From Gemmatimonadetes bacterium 13_2_20CM_2_65_7 (lineage in GTDB: Bacteria; Gemmatimonadota; Gemmatimonadetes; Gemmatimonadales; GWC2-71-9), in contig MNDR01000096.1 in NCBI GenBank assembly GCA_001915025.1, forward strand, positions 43,382 through 91,867: 48,486 nucleotides of DNA, written 5' to 3'. The notes beneath the pieces are model-generated. The model did not search any database. It saw only the letters and a list, made by a program, of their open reading frames with translations, and was not told the origin of the DNA. Of this stretch, positions 1 through 8,417 are shown in pieces. Position 1 is the first letter of the stretch. Each line of letters starts with the position of its first letter. The translations under genes and the position numbers were made by a program.

Positions 1-1
1 C

Positions 2-943
2 GCGCTGCGCAGCCGCGGCCACGAGGTGTCAGTGGTTGACACCGCCGGCGGGCTGCTCGATGAACGGGGTGAGCGAGAGCTGCTCGGAGCCGCCGTCGGA
101 ACCGCACCACCTGCAGTCGACCAGCTCGCCGCCCGTGAGCAGCGGATGCTTTCCGAAGGGCTCGCTGAGCTCCCCGCGGTACGGGACGCGGACGTCCTGT
201 TCCTGGCCGTCCATGGCGGGCAGCTGGAGGGTGGCACCCTCCAGGCCGTGCTGGACGTCATCGGCGTCCCCTATACAGGCAGTGGCCCGCTCGCCAGCGC
301 GCTGGCGATGGACAAGGACCTCTCCAAGCGGCTGTTTCGCGCAGCCGGGGTGCCGGTGCCCGCGTGGTTTATGGCGCCCGTGGCACCTGAGGACGTGACC
401 ACGGCGTTGGGATGGCCGGTGATCGTAAAGCCGTCCAAGCAGGGCTCCTCCGTGGGATTGACCCTGGTAAAAAAGGCACAGGACTTGGAAAATGCGGTAA
501 AGCTGGCCGCGCGTTACGACGATGAGGTGATGGCTGAACAATTCATCCCGGGGCGGGAGCTGACCGTGGGGGTGCTGGGGGACGTGCCGCTGCCTGTAGG
601 GGAAATCGTGCCCAAGCACGAGCTCTTCGACTACGAGACGAAGTACACGCCCGGCATGTCAGAAGAGACGTTCCCGGCCAGGATCGAGACGCTGCTAGCC
701 CGACAATTGCAGGAGTATGCGGTCATGGCGCACCGTGCGTTGAAGCTCAACGGTTACTCTCGGGTCGACTTTCGGGTCACCCCAGAGGGGGACATTTTTT
801 GTCTGGAAGCGAACTCGCTGCCGGGCATGACACGCACGAGCCTCTATCCCCAGGCTGCGCAGGCGGCGGGCATCCCCTTCCCCGAGCTCTGTGAGCGCGT
901 GGCACGTTTGGCCCGGAACAACCGGACTGGACGAGGGGCATAA
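2..943 (+). CDS. ddl: D-alanine--D-alanine ligase, 5' end cut by window
   Basis: ATP-grasp ligase that joins two D-alanines for the peptidoglycan stem peptide, in the cytoplasm. The frame is open from base 2, and the first residues (ALRSRGHEVSVVDT) already match the N-terminal Rossmann region of the family, so the GTG at 26 is internal and the true start lies before the window. Visible motifs are a glycine-rich ATP-binding loop (KPSKQGSSVG), the acidic pair in RVDFRV, and the metal/phosphate motif EANSLPGMT near the C-terminus. 313 residues are visible against roughly 310-350 for the family, so only a short N-terminal piece is missing. It is followed closely by the rhomboid gene, probably in one transcript. 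The identification is secure. Confidence 0.95.
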   Translation, partial: ALRSRGHEVSVVDTAGGLLDERGERELLGAAVGTAPPAVDQLAAREQRMLSEGLAELPAVRDADVLFLAVHGGQLEGGTLQAVLDVIGVPYTGSGPLASALAMDKDLSKRLFRAAGVPVPAWFMAPVAPEDVTTALGWPVIVKPSKQGSSVGLTLVKKAQDLENAVKLAARYDDEVMAEQFIPGRELTVGVLGDVPLPVGEIVPKHELFDYETKYTPGMSEETFPARIETLLARQLQEYAVMAHRALKLNGYSRVDFRVTPEGDIFCLEANSLPGMTRTSLYPQAAQAAGIPFPELCERVARLARNNRTGRGA

Positions 944-962
944 AAAGGTAGCCGAGGTATCG

Positions 963-1832
963 ATGGGCCCCCAACGCATGTTCGGATTGAGTCTCTGGGT
1001 GCGACGCCTGCTCGTCGCGAATCTGCTCGTCTTCCTGATTCAGAAGACGCTGCTGGTGGACCCGAATTTTCTCAAAGCCTTCGGGTTCGCGCCGCTGCTT
1101 GCCTGGAAACAGCCGTGGACATTCGTCACCTACATGTTCCTGCACGCGGGCGTGCTGCACCTCGCGTTCAACATGCTGATGCTGTTCGTGTTCGGTCCGT
1201 CGGTGGAAGACCGGATGGGCGGGCGCACGTTCTTCCTCTTCTATATCCTGTGCGGCATCGGTGGAGCGGCGTTCTCGTTTCTCCTGACACAATGGGTTCC
1301 CGTCGGCCTCATCCTCGGCGCCTCCGGCGCGGTGCTCGGCGTCACGGTCGCGTTCGCCTGGTATTGGCCCAACCATCCCGTATTCATCTTCCCGCTTCCG
1401 GATCCCATTCCGGCGAAGTGGCTCGCGACGTTCCTGGTCGGCGTGGACCTTGTGCTGGCATGGCTGGGCGCACTCAGCCAGGCCGGCCTGAACGACGGAA
1501 TCGCCCATCTCGCGCATCTCGGCGGCGTCGCGACGGCGCTGCTCTATCTCAAGGGGCAGGACTGGCGGGCAACGCGCGGCGAGGGACGGCTCAGGCAGAT
1601 GGCGGAATCGAGCGTGTTGGTGAGTCAACCGCCACGTGTGAGCCGCAGCGGCAACATGCCGCCGTCGGCGCAGCGCACCAAATCGCGTGGCGAACCGGAT
1701 GCGCGCGCCAGCGCTGAAGTCGACCGCGTGTTGGACAAGATCAGTGCAACCGGCGTCGAGAGTCTCACACCCGCCGAGCGGAAGTTCCTCACCGAGTTCA
1801 GCCGCAGGAAGCGCACGCCGCCCAAGGCTTGA
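963..1832 (+). CDS. Rhomboid family intramembrane serine protease
   Basis: Membrane-embedded serine protease that cleaves transmembrane segments of substrate proteins. With the ATG at 963 it has 289 residues and about six hydrophobic segments between residues 10 and 195. The rhomboid signatures are present: HLAFN (His66, Asn70), the catalytic serine in GASG (Ser121), and a C-terminal AHLGG with the likely catalytic His185. The last 80 or so residues form a charged, Arg-rich tail. I chose ATG 963 because a GAGG lies just upstream (954-957) and because the longer GTG start at 891 would run into ddl. It lies 19 bases after ddl. Substrate unknown. Confidence 0.9.
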   Translation: MGPQRMFGLSLWVRRLLVANLLVFLIQKTLLVDPNFLKAFGFAPLLAWKQPWTFVTYMFLHAGVLHLAFNMLMLFVFGPSVEDRMGGRTFFLFYILCGIGGAAFSFLLTQWVPVGLILGASGAVLGVTVAFAWYWPNHPVFIFPLPDPIPAKWLATFLVGVDLVLAWLGALSQAGLNDGIAHLAHLGGVATALLYLKGQDWRATRGEGRLRQMAESSVLVSQPPRVSRSGNMPPSAQRTKSRGEPDARASAEVDRVLDKISATGVESLTPAERKFLTEFSRRKRTPPKA

Positions 1833-1836
1833 CGCC

Positions 1837-3708
1837 ATGATCGGGCTGCTACTGTCAGCGCTGGCCCTGCAATCCGCACAGGTCGATTCGCTGATGGCGG
1901 CGGGCCGCGCGCTCTTTGCGCAGCGCGTGATCGGCCGCTACGCCGCGCTCGAGGATTTCCGTGCCGCGGCTCGACTCGCCCCCACCGACGCTGAGCCGTG
2001 GTACTGGCAGATGAAGGTCGGATTCTATTTGCGCAGTGAAGATGGCGACTACATCGCGCGCGAAGCACTCCTGGGGTTATTCGCTGCTACTCCCGACTAC
2101 AATGACGCCTGGGCGAGATTTCGGGACGTTTATCATGATGTCAAGATCTGGCGCCGCGCGGAGCGCGCGCTTGCGAAACATGGGGAGCAGCCGGCTGCAC
2201 TCGAGCACCGCGCGGAGCTGCTGATCGCGCTGGGTGACGGGCGGCGCGCGGATTCGCTGCTCGCGGTGGCGACGACGCACGCCCCTGTAACCGCGGCGAC
2301 ATGTTTGCTCCGCGCCGAAGCGAACTTCCTCGCGGGTCGAAGGCAGGCCGGATTCGCCTGGCATGATTCGGCGCTCGCGCGCGCGGATGACGACTCGACC
2401 GACGCGCTGTGGGGAGAAGCCTGGCTCATCGCCTCACCCGATGAGGTCACCCGTCACACGCTGACACCCCGAGGTTATCGACGAGTCTTTTACAAACGGT
2501 TCTGGCAGCAGCGCGACCCGAACCTGTTGACCCCGGAAAACGAGCGCCTCGAAGAGCATTACGCGCGGCAGGCAGAGGCGCGGCGCACATATCGGATCTC
2601 GCACCCCCAGCGCTCGACCTATTATTCGAGGTGCGCTCGCGCCCTGAAGTACTACGAGGACCGCCAGGAGCTCAAAGCGCTCGCGGAACAGGGAGCGGTT
2701 TCGGTCTCAAGCCGGGTTGCGACGCTACCCGTCGAAGCGCTCCAGGACACCGCGCTGCCGCTCGCGGCGCGCGCTGGGCTCACTGCACAAGGGTTGATCT
2801 ACCTCCGCCATGGCGCTCCGGATCGCAGAGCCAACTGTGTGACGGACTTGGCGCGTTCCGGCTTCGCTCTGCCTAGGTGCAGCAGTTTCCTCGATGCTGA
2901 ATCGTGGATGTATTTCACACCTGACGGTCCGCTCAACATCCCATTCGGCAAAGGAGAGTACTTCCAACCGGTAACAACCGAACAGGTTCGCAACGCGCGA
3001 GTCCTGATGCACACCGACCGCACTACGCTCCCCGCTCCGCTCATCACCCATGTCTGGAGCGCATATTTCAAGAGCGCTGTGGCCGGATTGACCGATGCGT
3101 ACTACAAAGCGCGCGGCGATTCCGCGGCCATCGTGTTGTGGGACGCGAATGGCACGCCGACGCGGGCCACGGGGCGGGGCCTGCTGCAGTTGACCGTGCC
3201 GCCCGGCGGGTACGATCTCGGACTCGACGTCGATTCGGCGGGCGTGCTCGGCCGCATTCGCCGCGACGTGACGGTACAATGGTTTTCGCCGCTGCGCCTT
3301 GAGCTGTCGAGTCTCGCCCTCGCGCCCATAGACCGCAACACGCCGCTTCCAGACCGCGAAACGACGCTGCGCGGCATGCCGGCCGACCTGTCGTATCCCG
3401 CCGGGACGCCGCTCGCCGCCTACATGGAGATCTACGGACTCGCAACCGATCCGACGAGCCGATCGCGTTACCATCTGCGGTACAGCTTCGAGCCGGTGCG
3501 ATCCGTGTTCGCGCGGCTGTTCGGCGGCACCGCACGACCCATCGTCTTCGAATTCGACCGCGACGCAATCGGTGCAACGGCGACACAGCAGCTCGTCATC
3601 GAGCCCGACCGGCTGCCGCCCGGGCGTTATCGCGTCACTGTCGCGGTGACGGACCTGTCACGAAATGTCAAGTCGGAGTCGGTAGCGCTCGAGATTGCCA
3701 TCCGCTAA
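1837..3708 (+). CDS. Exported GWxTD-domain protein
   Basis: A 623-residue protein with a very short hydrophobic N-terminus (MIGLLLSALALQSAQ) that may be a signal peptide. Residues about 20-200 look like a TPR-type helical region (repeated Ala/Leu-rich helices). The middle carries GWxTD-domain hallmarks: FWQQRDP (222-228) followed by TPENE, and later LIYLRHGAPDR (about 320-330). The C-terminal third is beta-rich. GWxTD domains are common in Gemmatimonadota and Bacteroidota; their role is unknown, though some sit near outer-membrane or secretion genes. The start ATG is 4 bases after the rhomboid stop, so the two are probably cotranscribed. The ORF could open upstream at 1687, but that would overlap the rhomboid gene. 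Function not assignable beyond the domain. Confidence 0.8.
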   Translation: MIGLLLSALALQSAQVDSLMAAGRALFAQRVIGRYAALEDFRAAARLAPTDAEPWYWQMKVGFYLRSEDGDYIAREALLGLFAATPDYNDAWARFRDVYHDVKIWRRAERALAKHGEQPAALEHRAELLIALGDGRRADSLLAVATTHAPVTAATCLLRAEANFLAGRRQAGFAWHDSALARADDDSTDALWGEAWLIASPDEVTRHTLTPRGYRRVFYKRFWQQRDPNLLTPENERLEEHYARQAEARRTYRISHPQRSTYYSRCARALKYYEDRQELKALAEQGAVSVSSRVATLPVEALQDTALPLAARAGLTAQGLIYLRHGAPDRRANCVTDLARSGFALPRCSSFLDAESWMYFTPDGPLNIPFGKGEYFQPVTTEQVRNARVLMHTDRTTLPAPLITHVWSAYFKSAVAGLTDAYYKARGDSAAIVLWDANGTPTRATGRGLLQLTVPPGGYDLGLDVDSAGVLGRIRRDVTVQWFSPLRLELSSLALAPIDRNTPLPDRETTLRGMPADLSYPAGTPLAAYMEIYGLATDPTSRSRYHLRYSFEPVRSVFARLFGGTARPIVFEFDRDAIGATATQQLVIEPDRLPPGRYRVTVAVTDLSRNVKSESVALEIAIR

Positions 3709-3752
3709 CGGGCTTCCCAGATTGGGGCGGCGCGCGCGCGCGCTAACGCTCC

Positions 3753-4697
3753 ATGCTCGTCAATCTCATTCCGGAGTTTCTCTCCACGCTGTCTGCCGCG
3801 GATCGCTCAGCGGCCTACCACGAGTATCTCGATCGCCATCGCCCCATTCTGGGCGCGTATTGGCAGAACTACGTGCTCGACCCCGAGTCGCCGCACGCCG
3901 AGCCCATCATCGAAAACGCGCTGCGGGCCGATCGATCCGACTTGAAGCGCTTGCTCGAAGACGTGGACGTCGTGGCCATCGCGGAGGATGGGCTCCGCCG
4001 TGCGACAGAGATCTTGGAAGCGGACTGTCCCGTCGACCTCTATCTGATGGTCGGCGTCGGCGCGGCGAATGCCGGCGAACTGGTCGTCGGCGGCCGCGGC
4101 GTCGCGTTCGTCTGCCTCGAGCACTTCACGGGACGCGCGAACGCGCAGACCTACAGCATGGGACTCGGGCCGCAGCTGTTGCCGCTGTGGATCGCGCACG
4201 AGGTGGCGCATACGTTGCGCTACACCTCGCCGTCCAGCCGCGCGGCGCTCCGCCGGCTGGTGGACGAGTTAGGCGGCTACTACGACGGCTGGGAGCTGGG
4301 ATCGCGCGCCACGCTGCGCGAGCTCGTCGTCAACGAGGGCGTTGCGATCGCGGCGTCGCAGGCGATCGCGCCGGGGTTCGACCCGTGGGAGTACTTCGGC
4401 TACAATCGCCGCCAGTATCGGCGGCTGCGCGAGCTCGACGTCTTCCTGCGGCGCGCCGCCGCGAATGACCTCGACAGCTCCGGGCTCGGACTCAGGCTCC
4501 GCTATCTCTCGGGCGGGACGAGCCCGGCGGCACGACTGGTGGCCGGCAAAGTGCTTCCCGAGCGCTCGGGCTATTACCTCGGCTGGCGGCTGGTAGAGAA
4601 CTATCTGGGGGAACACGGCGCCGCATCAACGGTGCGGGCGGCGGTGGAGGAGCTGCGGCAGGCGGACGACCGTGCCTCGGGAATCCAAACGGCCTAA
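3753..4697 (+). CDS. Putative zinc-dependent peptidase (gluzincin-like)
   Basis: A 314-residue soluble protein without an evident signal peptide. It carries HEVAH at 149-153, the zinc-binding and catalytic HExxH, and a downstream glutamate in VVNEGVAIAAS (Glu195) placed as a third zinc ligand would be. This layout resembles predicted Zn-dependent proteases such as the DUF2268 type; I name that family only as the closest impression. The rest is helical. The start ATG gives a natural N-terminus. The 3' end overlaps the next small gene by 26 bases, implying coupling. Substrate unknown. Confidence 0.7.
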   Translation: MLVNLIPEFLSTLSAADRSAAYHEYLDRHRPILGAYWQNYVLDPESPHAEPIIENALRADRSDLKRLLEDVDVVAIAEDGLRRATEILEADCPVDLYLMVGVGAANAGELVVGGRGVAFVCLEHFTGRANAQTYSMGLGPQLLPLWIAHEVAHTLRYTSPSSRAALRRLVDELGGYYDGWELGSRATLRELVVNEGVAIAASQAIAPGFDPWEYFGYNRRQYRRLRELDVFLRRAAANDLDSSGLGLRLRYLSGGTSPAARLVAGKVLPERSGYYLGWRLVENYLGEHGAASTVRAAVEELRQADDRASGIQTA

Positions 4698-4905
4698 GCC
4701 GACATCAGGTGAAGAGACCCCGGAGCGCCGCCGCAACCGGCCGCTGCGGGAGGTTCTGGACGAGCTCCTGAACCACGCCCGCGAAATCGCCCGCCGCGCC
4801 AAGGCCATGACGCCAGCGGAGCTCGACTACGCTCAACAGCGGCTCGAATGGCTGGCCGACGAGGTCTGGCGGGTGGCAACCGGCGAGGCGCCTCCACCCG
4901 AGTAG
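4672..4905 (+). CDS. Small charged hypothetical protein
   Basis: A 77-residue protein that begins with GTG inside the end of the peptidase gene (26-base overlap). It is rich in Arg, Glu and Pro at the N-terminus, then predicted as two amphipathic helices (about residues 25-70: a LREVLDELLNHAREIARR stretch and an AELDYAQQRLEWLADEVW stretch). There is no signal peptide, cysteine pair or known motif. Its position between a peptidase and a pterin enzyme with only 9 bases to the next start makes it look like a real operon member. I do not recognise a family. Confidence 0.6.
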   Translation: MPRESKRPKPTSGEETPERRRNRPLREVLDELLNHAREIARRAKAMTPAELDYAQQRLEWLADEVWRVATGEAPPPE

Positions 4906-4914
4906 ATTCCCTGC

Positions 4915-5409
4915 ATGGGTACTCGCGGCGATTTCAAGGTAGCCATCACCAAAGAAGATCTCGTCTTCGCGGCCGCGCACTTCATCACGTTCGCCGGTCA
5001 CCGCTGCGAGAAGCTGCACGGCCACAACTACCGGGCCAGTGTGGTGGTCGAAGGCGGGCTCGAAACGGACAGCTGGTTTGTCGTAGACTTCTCGGCCATC
5101 AAAAAGGTGATGCGGAGTCTCACCGCCGAGCTGGATCACCGCGTCCTGCTGCCGCGCGACAACCCGCAGCTCGCGATCGCCGAAGAGAACGGCAGCGTGC
5201 GCGTGGCCTTTGCCGGTCAGCCGCGCTACGTCTTTCCGACGGGCGATTGCGTCATTCTGCCGATTCCCAACACCACGGTCGAAATGCTGGCGCAGTATCT
5301 CGCCGGACGCGTTCGCGCCGAGCTCGGCGTGGTGCATCTCAAGTCGATCGAAGTCGAAGTGGAGGAGAATTTCGGACAGTCGGCCAGCTACCGTGAGACC
5401 CTGGACTGA
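4915..5409 (+). CDS. queD: 6-carboxytetrahydropterin synthase / PTPS family enzyme
   Basis: T-fold enzyme acting on 7,8-dihydroneopterin triphosphate. QueD makes 6-carboxy-tetrahydropterin for queuosine; eukaryote-like PTPS makes pyruvoyl-tetrahydropterin. Visible residues are the zinc ligands His22 (AAHF), His35 and His37 (LHGHNY), the likely catalytic Cys31 just before them (HRCEKLHGH), and the ELDHRVLLP motif further on. The 164 residues are somewhat longer than many bacterial QueD proteins. The next gene, 2 bases on, is a pterin carbinolamine dehydratase, so a role in a tetrahydropterin pathway rather than queuosine is possible; no other queuosine gene is in the window. Family is certain, exact reaction is not. 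Confidence 0.85.
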   Translation: MGTRGDFKVAITKEDLVFAAAHFITFAGHRCEKLHGHNYRASVVVEGGLETDSWFVVDFSAIKKVMRSLTAELDHRVLLPRDNPQLAIAEENGSVRVAFAGQPRYVFPTGDCVILPIPNTTVEMLAQYLAGRVRAELGVVHLKSIEVEVEENFGQSASYRETLD

Positions 5410-5411
5410 GC

Positions 5412-5759
5412 ATGGCACAGCCTGCTTCCCTATCCGCATCTGAAATACAGCAGCGCCTCAAGGCGCTCCCGCATTGGCGACTGGAGAACGGTGCGATCGT
5501 CCGTGAGTATCAGACCGACGGTTGGCCGACCACGCTGATGCTCGTCAACGCGATAGGCTTCGTCGCCGAAGCGGCGGATCATCACCCCGATCTCGCCGTG
5601 AGCTGGGGGAAGGTCGGCGTGAAACTCTGGACACATAGCGCCGGTGGCGTCACGGCGAGCGACATGGAGTTAGCGCAGTTGATCGAGCAGACGGCGCTGT
5701 GGCGGCCATCGGGAAACAGCGCGTTGCGCGGCACGAAAAAGAAATTCGTAGGTTCGTGA
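5412..5759 (+). CDS. phhB: Pterin-4a-carbinolamine dehydratase
   Basis: A 115-residue enzyme that dehydrates 4a-hydroxytetrahydropterin, recycling pterin cofactor after aromatic amino acid hydroxylation. The family signature is clear: DHHPDL (His57, His58, Pro59) and, 17 residues later, WTHSAGGVTASD (His75). Length is normal for the family. It lies 2 bases after the QueD/PTPS gene, and its stop codon overlaps the GTG start of pabB (GTGA), so the three genes are probably translated from one message. No aromatic amino acid hydroxylase is in the window; the protein may instead serve folate or molybdopterin-related pterin chemistry. Confidence 0.92.
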   Translation: MAQPASLSASEIQQRLKALPHWRLENGAIVREYQTDGWPTTLMLVNAIGFVAEAADHHPDLAVSWGKVGVKLWTHSAGGVTASDMELAQLIEQTALWRPSGNSALRGTKKKFVGS

Positions 5760-7159
5760 CGCTCGCGGTCCCGCTGGTTCCGGCGCCCGATCCATTCGGC
5801 ACCTGCGTCCGCTTCAGCGGACTTCCGCACCTCGTCTTTCTCGATAGTTCGGCCCAGGGACCCCTGAGCCGTTTTTCGTTCTTGTGCGCCGATCCGGTCG
5901 CGGTCGTGCGGACGCCAGGGAATACTGATCCCCTCGGGGCGGCGCGCGCGCTTCTGGCACCGCACCGGCGCGAGCCGCTGCCTGGTCTCCCACCGTTCCA
6001 AGGTGGGATCGCGGGTTACCTCGGCTACGACTGGGGTGCGGAGCTCGAACGCGTCCGCCGTCCGCCGGCGGACCGGGGGGGGCTCCGGGGGCTCGGGGGG
6101 CTCTCGCACTCGATTCCAGACGTCGTGCTTGGCCTCTACGACTGGGTGATCGCCTGGGATCACTTGGAAGACAAGGCGTGGATTATCTCGACCGGCATCA
6201 GCGAAGCCTCGGAGGCGCGACTCGCGTGGGTACAGGAACGATTGGCTGCGTCTGGCCGCGCCGTCCCTGACGGTCCGAGACCGGCACCCGCGCCGCCCCA
6301 ATCCAACTTCACGCGCGCCGACTTCGAGTCACGCGTCAGCCGTATCCGCGATTACATCGCCGCCGGCGATGTCTATCAGGTCAATCTGGCGCAGCGATTT
6401 CAGGCCACCTTCACGGGGTCACCGCTGGCGCTGTACCGGCGGCTGCGGGCCCGCAATCCGGCGCCCTTCGGAGCGTATCTCGATTACGACGGCATGGTGA
6501 TCGCGAGCCTTTCGCCCGAGCGATTTCTGCGGATCGATGCGGGCTCCCGGGTGGTCGAAGCGCGTCCGATCAAGGGCACCCGGCCGCGCGGAGCAACGCC
6601 CGCGCAGGATGCCGCGCTCGCGCGCGAGCTCCAGACGAGCGCGAAGGATCTTGCCGAGAACGTCATGATCGTCGATCTGCTGCGGAACGATCTGGGGAAG
6701 GTCTGCCGGACCGGATCGGTGAGCGTGCCGCGGTTGCTCGCGCTCGAGTCGCACCCGACCGTGCACCATCTGGTTTCGACCGTCACCGGAATCCTGCGAG
6801 ACGACGCCGACGCATTCGATCTCGTGCGAGCCGCCTTTCCCGGCGGCTCGATCACCGGCGCGCCGAAGATCCGCGCGATGGAAATCATCGCGGAGCTGGA
6901 GCGTGCTCCGCGCGGCGTCTACTGTGGCGCGATCGGCTACGTCTCGGTGACCGGCGCGATGGACCTCAATATTCCGATTCGCACCATCGTGATTCGGGGA
7001 GGGGAGGCGACGTTCCACGCGGGCGCGGGCATCGTCTGGGATTCCGAGCCCGCGGCGGAGTATCAGGAGACGCTCGCGAAGGCGCGGACGATGATCGAGG
7101 CGCTTACTTCCCCACGCAGAATGCCGCGAACACGCGGTCCAGTACATCCTCAGGCGTAA
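5756..7159 (+). CDS. pabB: Aminodeoxychorismate synthase component I
   Basis: Chorismate-utilising enzyme that makes 4-amino-4-deoxychorismate for folate (p-aminobenzoate branch). The diagnostic motif is PIKGTRPRG with Lys273, the residue that separates PabB from anthranilate synthase (PIAGT). Other conserved blocks follow: the LAENVMIVDLLRNDLG motif, FPGGSITGAPK near the substrate pocket, and GAGIVWDSEP at the C-terminus. I place the start at the GTG at 5756, which overlaps the phhB stop as GTGA; an ATG at 5699 would overlap phhB by 61 bases. 467 residues. A G8-N4-G5-N3-G6 run at 6075-6100 encodes a Gly-rich linker. The 3' end overlaps convergent mnmE by 56 bases. No pabA or pabC is in view. 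Confidence 0.9.
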   Translation: MTLAVPLVPAPDPFGTCVRFSGLPHLVFLDSSAQGPLSRFSFLCADPVAVVRTPGNTDPLGAARALLAPHRREPLPGLPPFQGGIAGYLGYDWGAELERVRRPPADRGGLRGLGGLSHSIPDVVLGLYDWVIAWDHLEDKAWIISTGISEASEARLAWVQERLAASGRAVPDGPRPAPAPPQSNFTRADFESRVSRIRDYIAAGDVYQVNLAQRFQATFTGSPLALYRRLRARNPAPFGAYLDYDGMVIASLSPERFLRIDAGSRVVEARPIKGTRPRGATPAQDAALARELQTSAKDLAENVMIVDLLRNDLGKVCRTGSVSVPRLLALESHPTVHHLVSTVTGILRDDADAFDLVRAAFPGGSITGAPKIRAMEIIAELERAPRGVYCGAIGYVSVTGAMDLNIPIRTIVIRGGEATFHAGAGIVWDSEPAAEYQETLAKARTMIEALTSPRRMPRTRGPVHPQA

Positions 7160-8417
7160 TCGCGCCGATGAGGTCGTCGAGCGCCGCGACGGCCGCGCGC
7201 AGATGCGTGGCAGCCGCGGCCGCGTCGACGCCCGACTGCCGCGCGGTCCAGAATCCTTCCAGCTCGACCAGCGCGCGCTCCAACGCGGTGCGATGACGGG
7301 CCCGCGTCACAACGGGCTCCACGTCGCCTAACGCCAGCAGTGTTCCGAACGCCACTTCCGCGAGACGGCGGCGCAGCTCCGGGATGCCGGTGCCGGTCAC
7401 GACGGAGACTCCAACGCCGCCCGACAAATCGACCTTGGTACGAACCGTGACGACCGGCGCTTGAACCTGCGCCAGGAACGCGTCGCGCTCGGGATCGTCG
7501 CGTTCTTCACAGAAGAGCACCAGGTCGGCAGCCGCGAGATACTTGCGGCTCACTTCGATGCCGAGTCGTTCGATGCGCTCGTCGCTGTCGCGCAAGCCCG
7601 CGGTGTCGACGAGCCGAAACGGAAAGCCTTCGATCACGGCATGCGCTTCGATGGCATCGCGCGTCGTGCCGGGAATCTCCGTCACGATCGCCCGCTCGGT
7701 GCCGAGCAGCGCGTTGAAGAGCGACGACTTGCCGGCGTTCGGGCGGCCAGCGATCACGAGCAAGGCGCCTTCGCGTAGCCGTTCGCCTTCCGGCGCGGTC
7801 TTCAACAGATCAGCCACACGATCACGCACGACGCACCACGCACGACGCACGGTCGTTTCACTCACCGGTCCCTCGTCTTCCTCCGGGAAATCGATGTCGT
7901 ATGCGATCAGCGCTTCGAGCTCCAAGATCTCGGCGCGCAGCGCGGTCAGACGGTTCGACAAGCCGCGGTCGAGCTGCTGGAGCGCGCGGCGCCGCTGCAC
8001 GGGAGAACCGGCGTCGATCAGATCCGCCGTCGCTTCGGCTTGCAGCAGGTCCATCTTCCCGCTCAAGACGGCGCGGCGCGTGAACTCGCCGGGCGCCGCG
8101 GGGCGTGCTCCCGCGGCGACCAGTGCGGCGACGGCCGCAGCCGGCACGACGAGACCGCCGTGCGTCGAGATCTCGACGACATTCTCGCCCGTGTAGGAGT
8201 GCGGCTCGGGGAAGCAGGCCGCGAGCACGTCGTCAACCGGTTCCCGGGAGTCGGGATGGAGGAGTCGCGCGCGAAACACGGTGCGCGGCGGAGTGGGATG
8301 GAATGGCTCGAGGCAGCGGGCGGCGAGAGAAAAGGCTCGGGCACCCGAGAGGCGAATCAGCGCAAGCGCGCTGCGACCGGGCGGTGTCGCGAGCGCGACA
8401 ATCGGGTCGGAGAGCAG
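7104..8417 (-). CDS. mnmE: tRNA modification GTPase MnmE, likely CTG start
   Basis: GTPase that with MnmG makes 5-carboxymethylaminomethyl-uridine at tRNA wobble position 34. Domains: N-terminal formyl-THF-binding fold, helical domain, inserted G domain with P-loop GRPNAGKS (about residues 224-231), G2 GTTRD, G3 DTAGLR, TKVD in place of the usual NKxD, and the C-terminal catalytic CVGK. The conserved N-terminus (SDPIVALATPPGRSALALIRLSG) is encoded upstream of the first GTG (8279), and the only codon ahead of it is CTG at 8415-8417, directly after the yidC TAG in the same frame. With CTG the protein has 437 residues, a normal length. A 14-bp tandem repeat lies at 7823-7850. Identification is certain; the start codon is inferred. 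Confidence 0.93.
   Translation of the reverse strand: MLSDPIVALATPPGRSALALIRLSGARAFSLAARCLEPFHPTPPRTVFRARLLHPDSREPVDDVLAACFPEPHSYTGENVVEISTHGGLVVPAAAVAALVAAGARPAAPGEFTRRAVLSGKMDLLQAEATADLIDAGSPVQRRRALQQLDRGLSNRLTALRAEILELEALIAYDIDFPEEDEGPVSETTVRRAWCVVRDRVADLLKTAPEGERLREGALLVIAGRPNAGKSSLFNALLGTERAIVTEIPGTTRDAIEAHAVIEGFPFRLVDTAGLRDSDERIERLGIEVSRKYLAAADLVLFCEERDDPERDAFLAQVQAPVVTVRTKVDLSGGVGVSVVTGTGIPELRRRLAEVAFGTLLALGDVEPVVTRARHRTALERALVELEGFWTARQSGVDAAAAATHLRAAVAALDDLIGAITPEDVLDRVFAAFCVGK
7823..7850 (-). repeat. 14-bp tandem repeat inside mnmE
   Basis: CACGCACGACGCAC occurs twice in tandem on the plus strand (7823-7836, 7837-7850), encoding part of VRRAWCVVRD in the helical domain of MnmE. The unit is not a multiple of 3. 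Confidence 0.8.
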
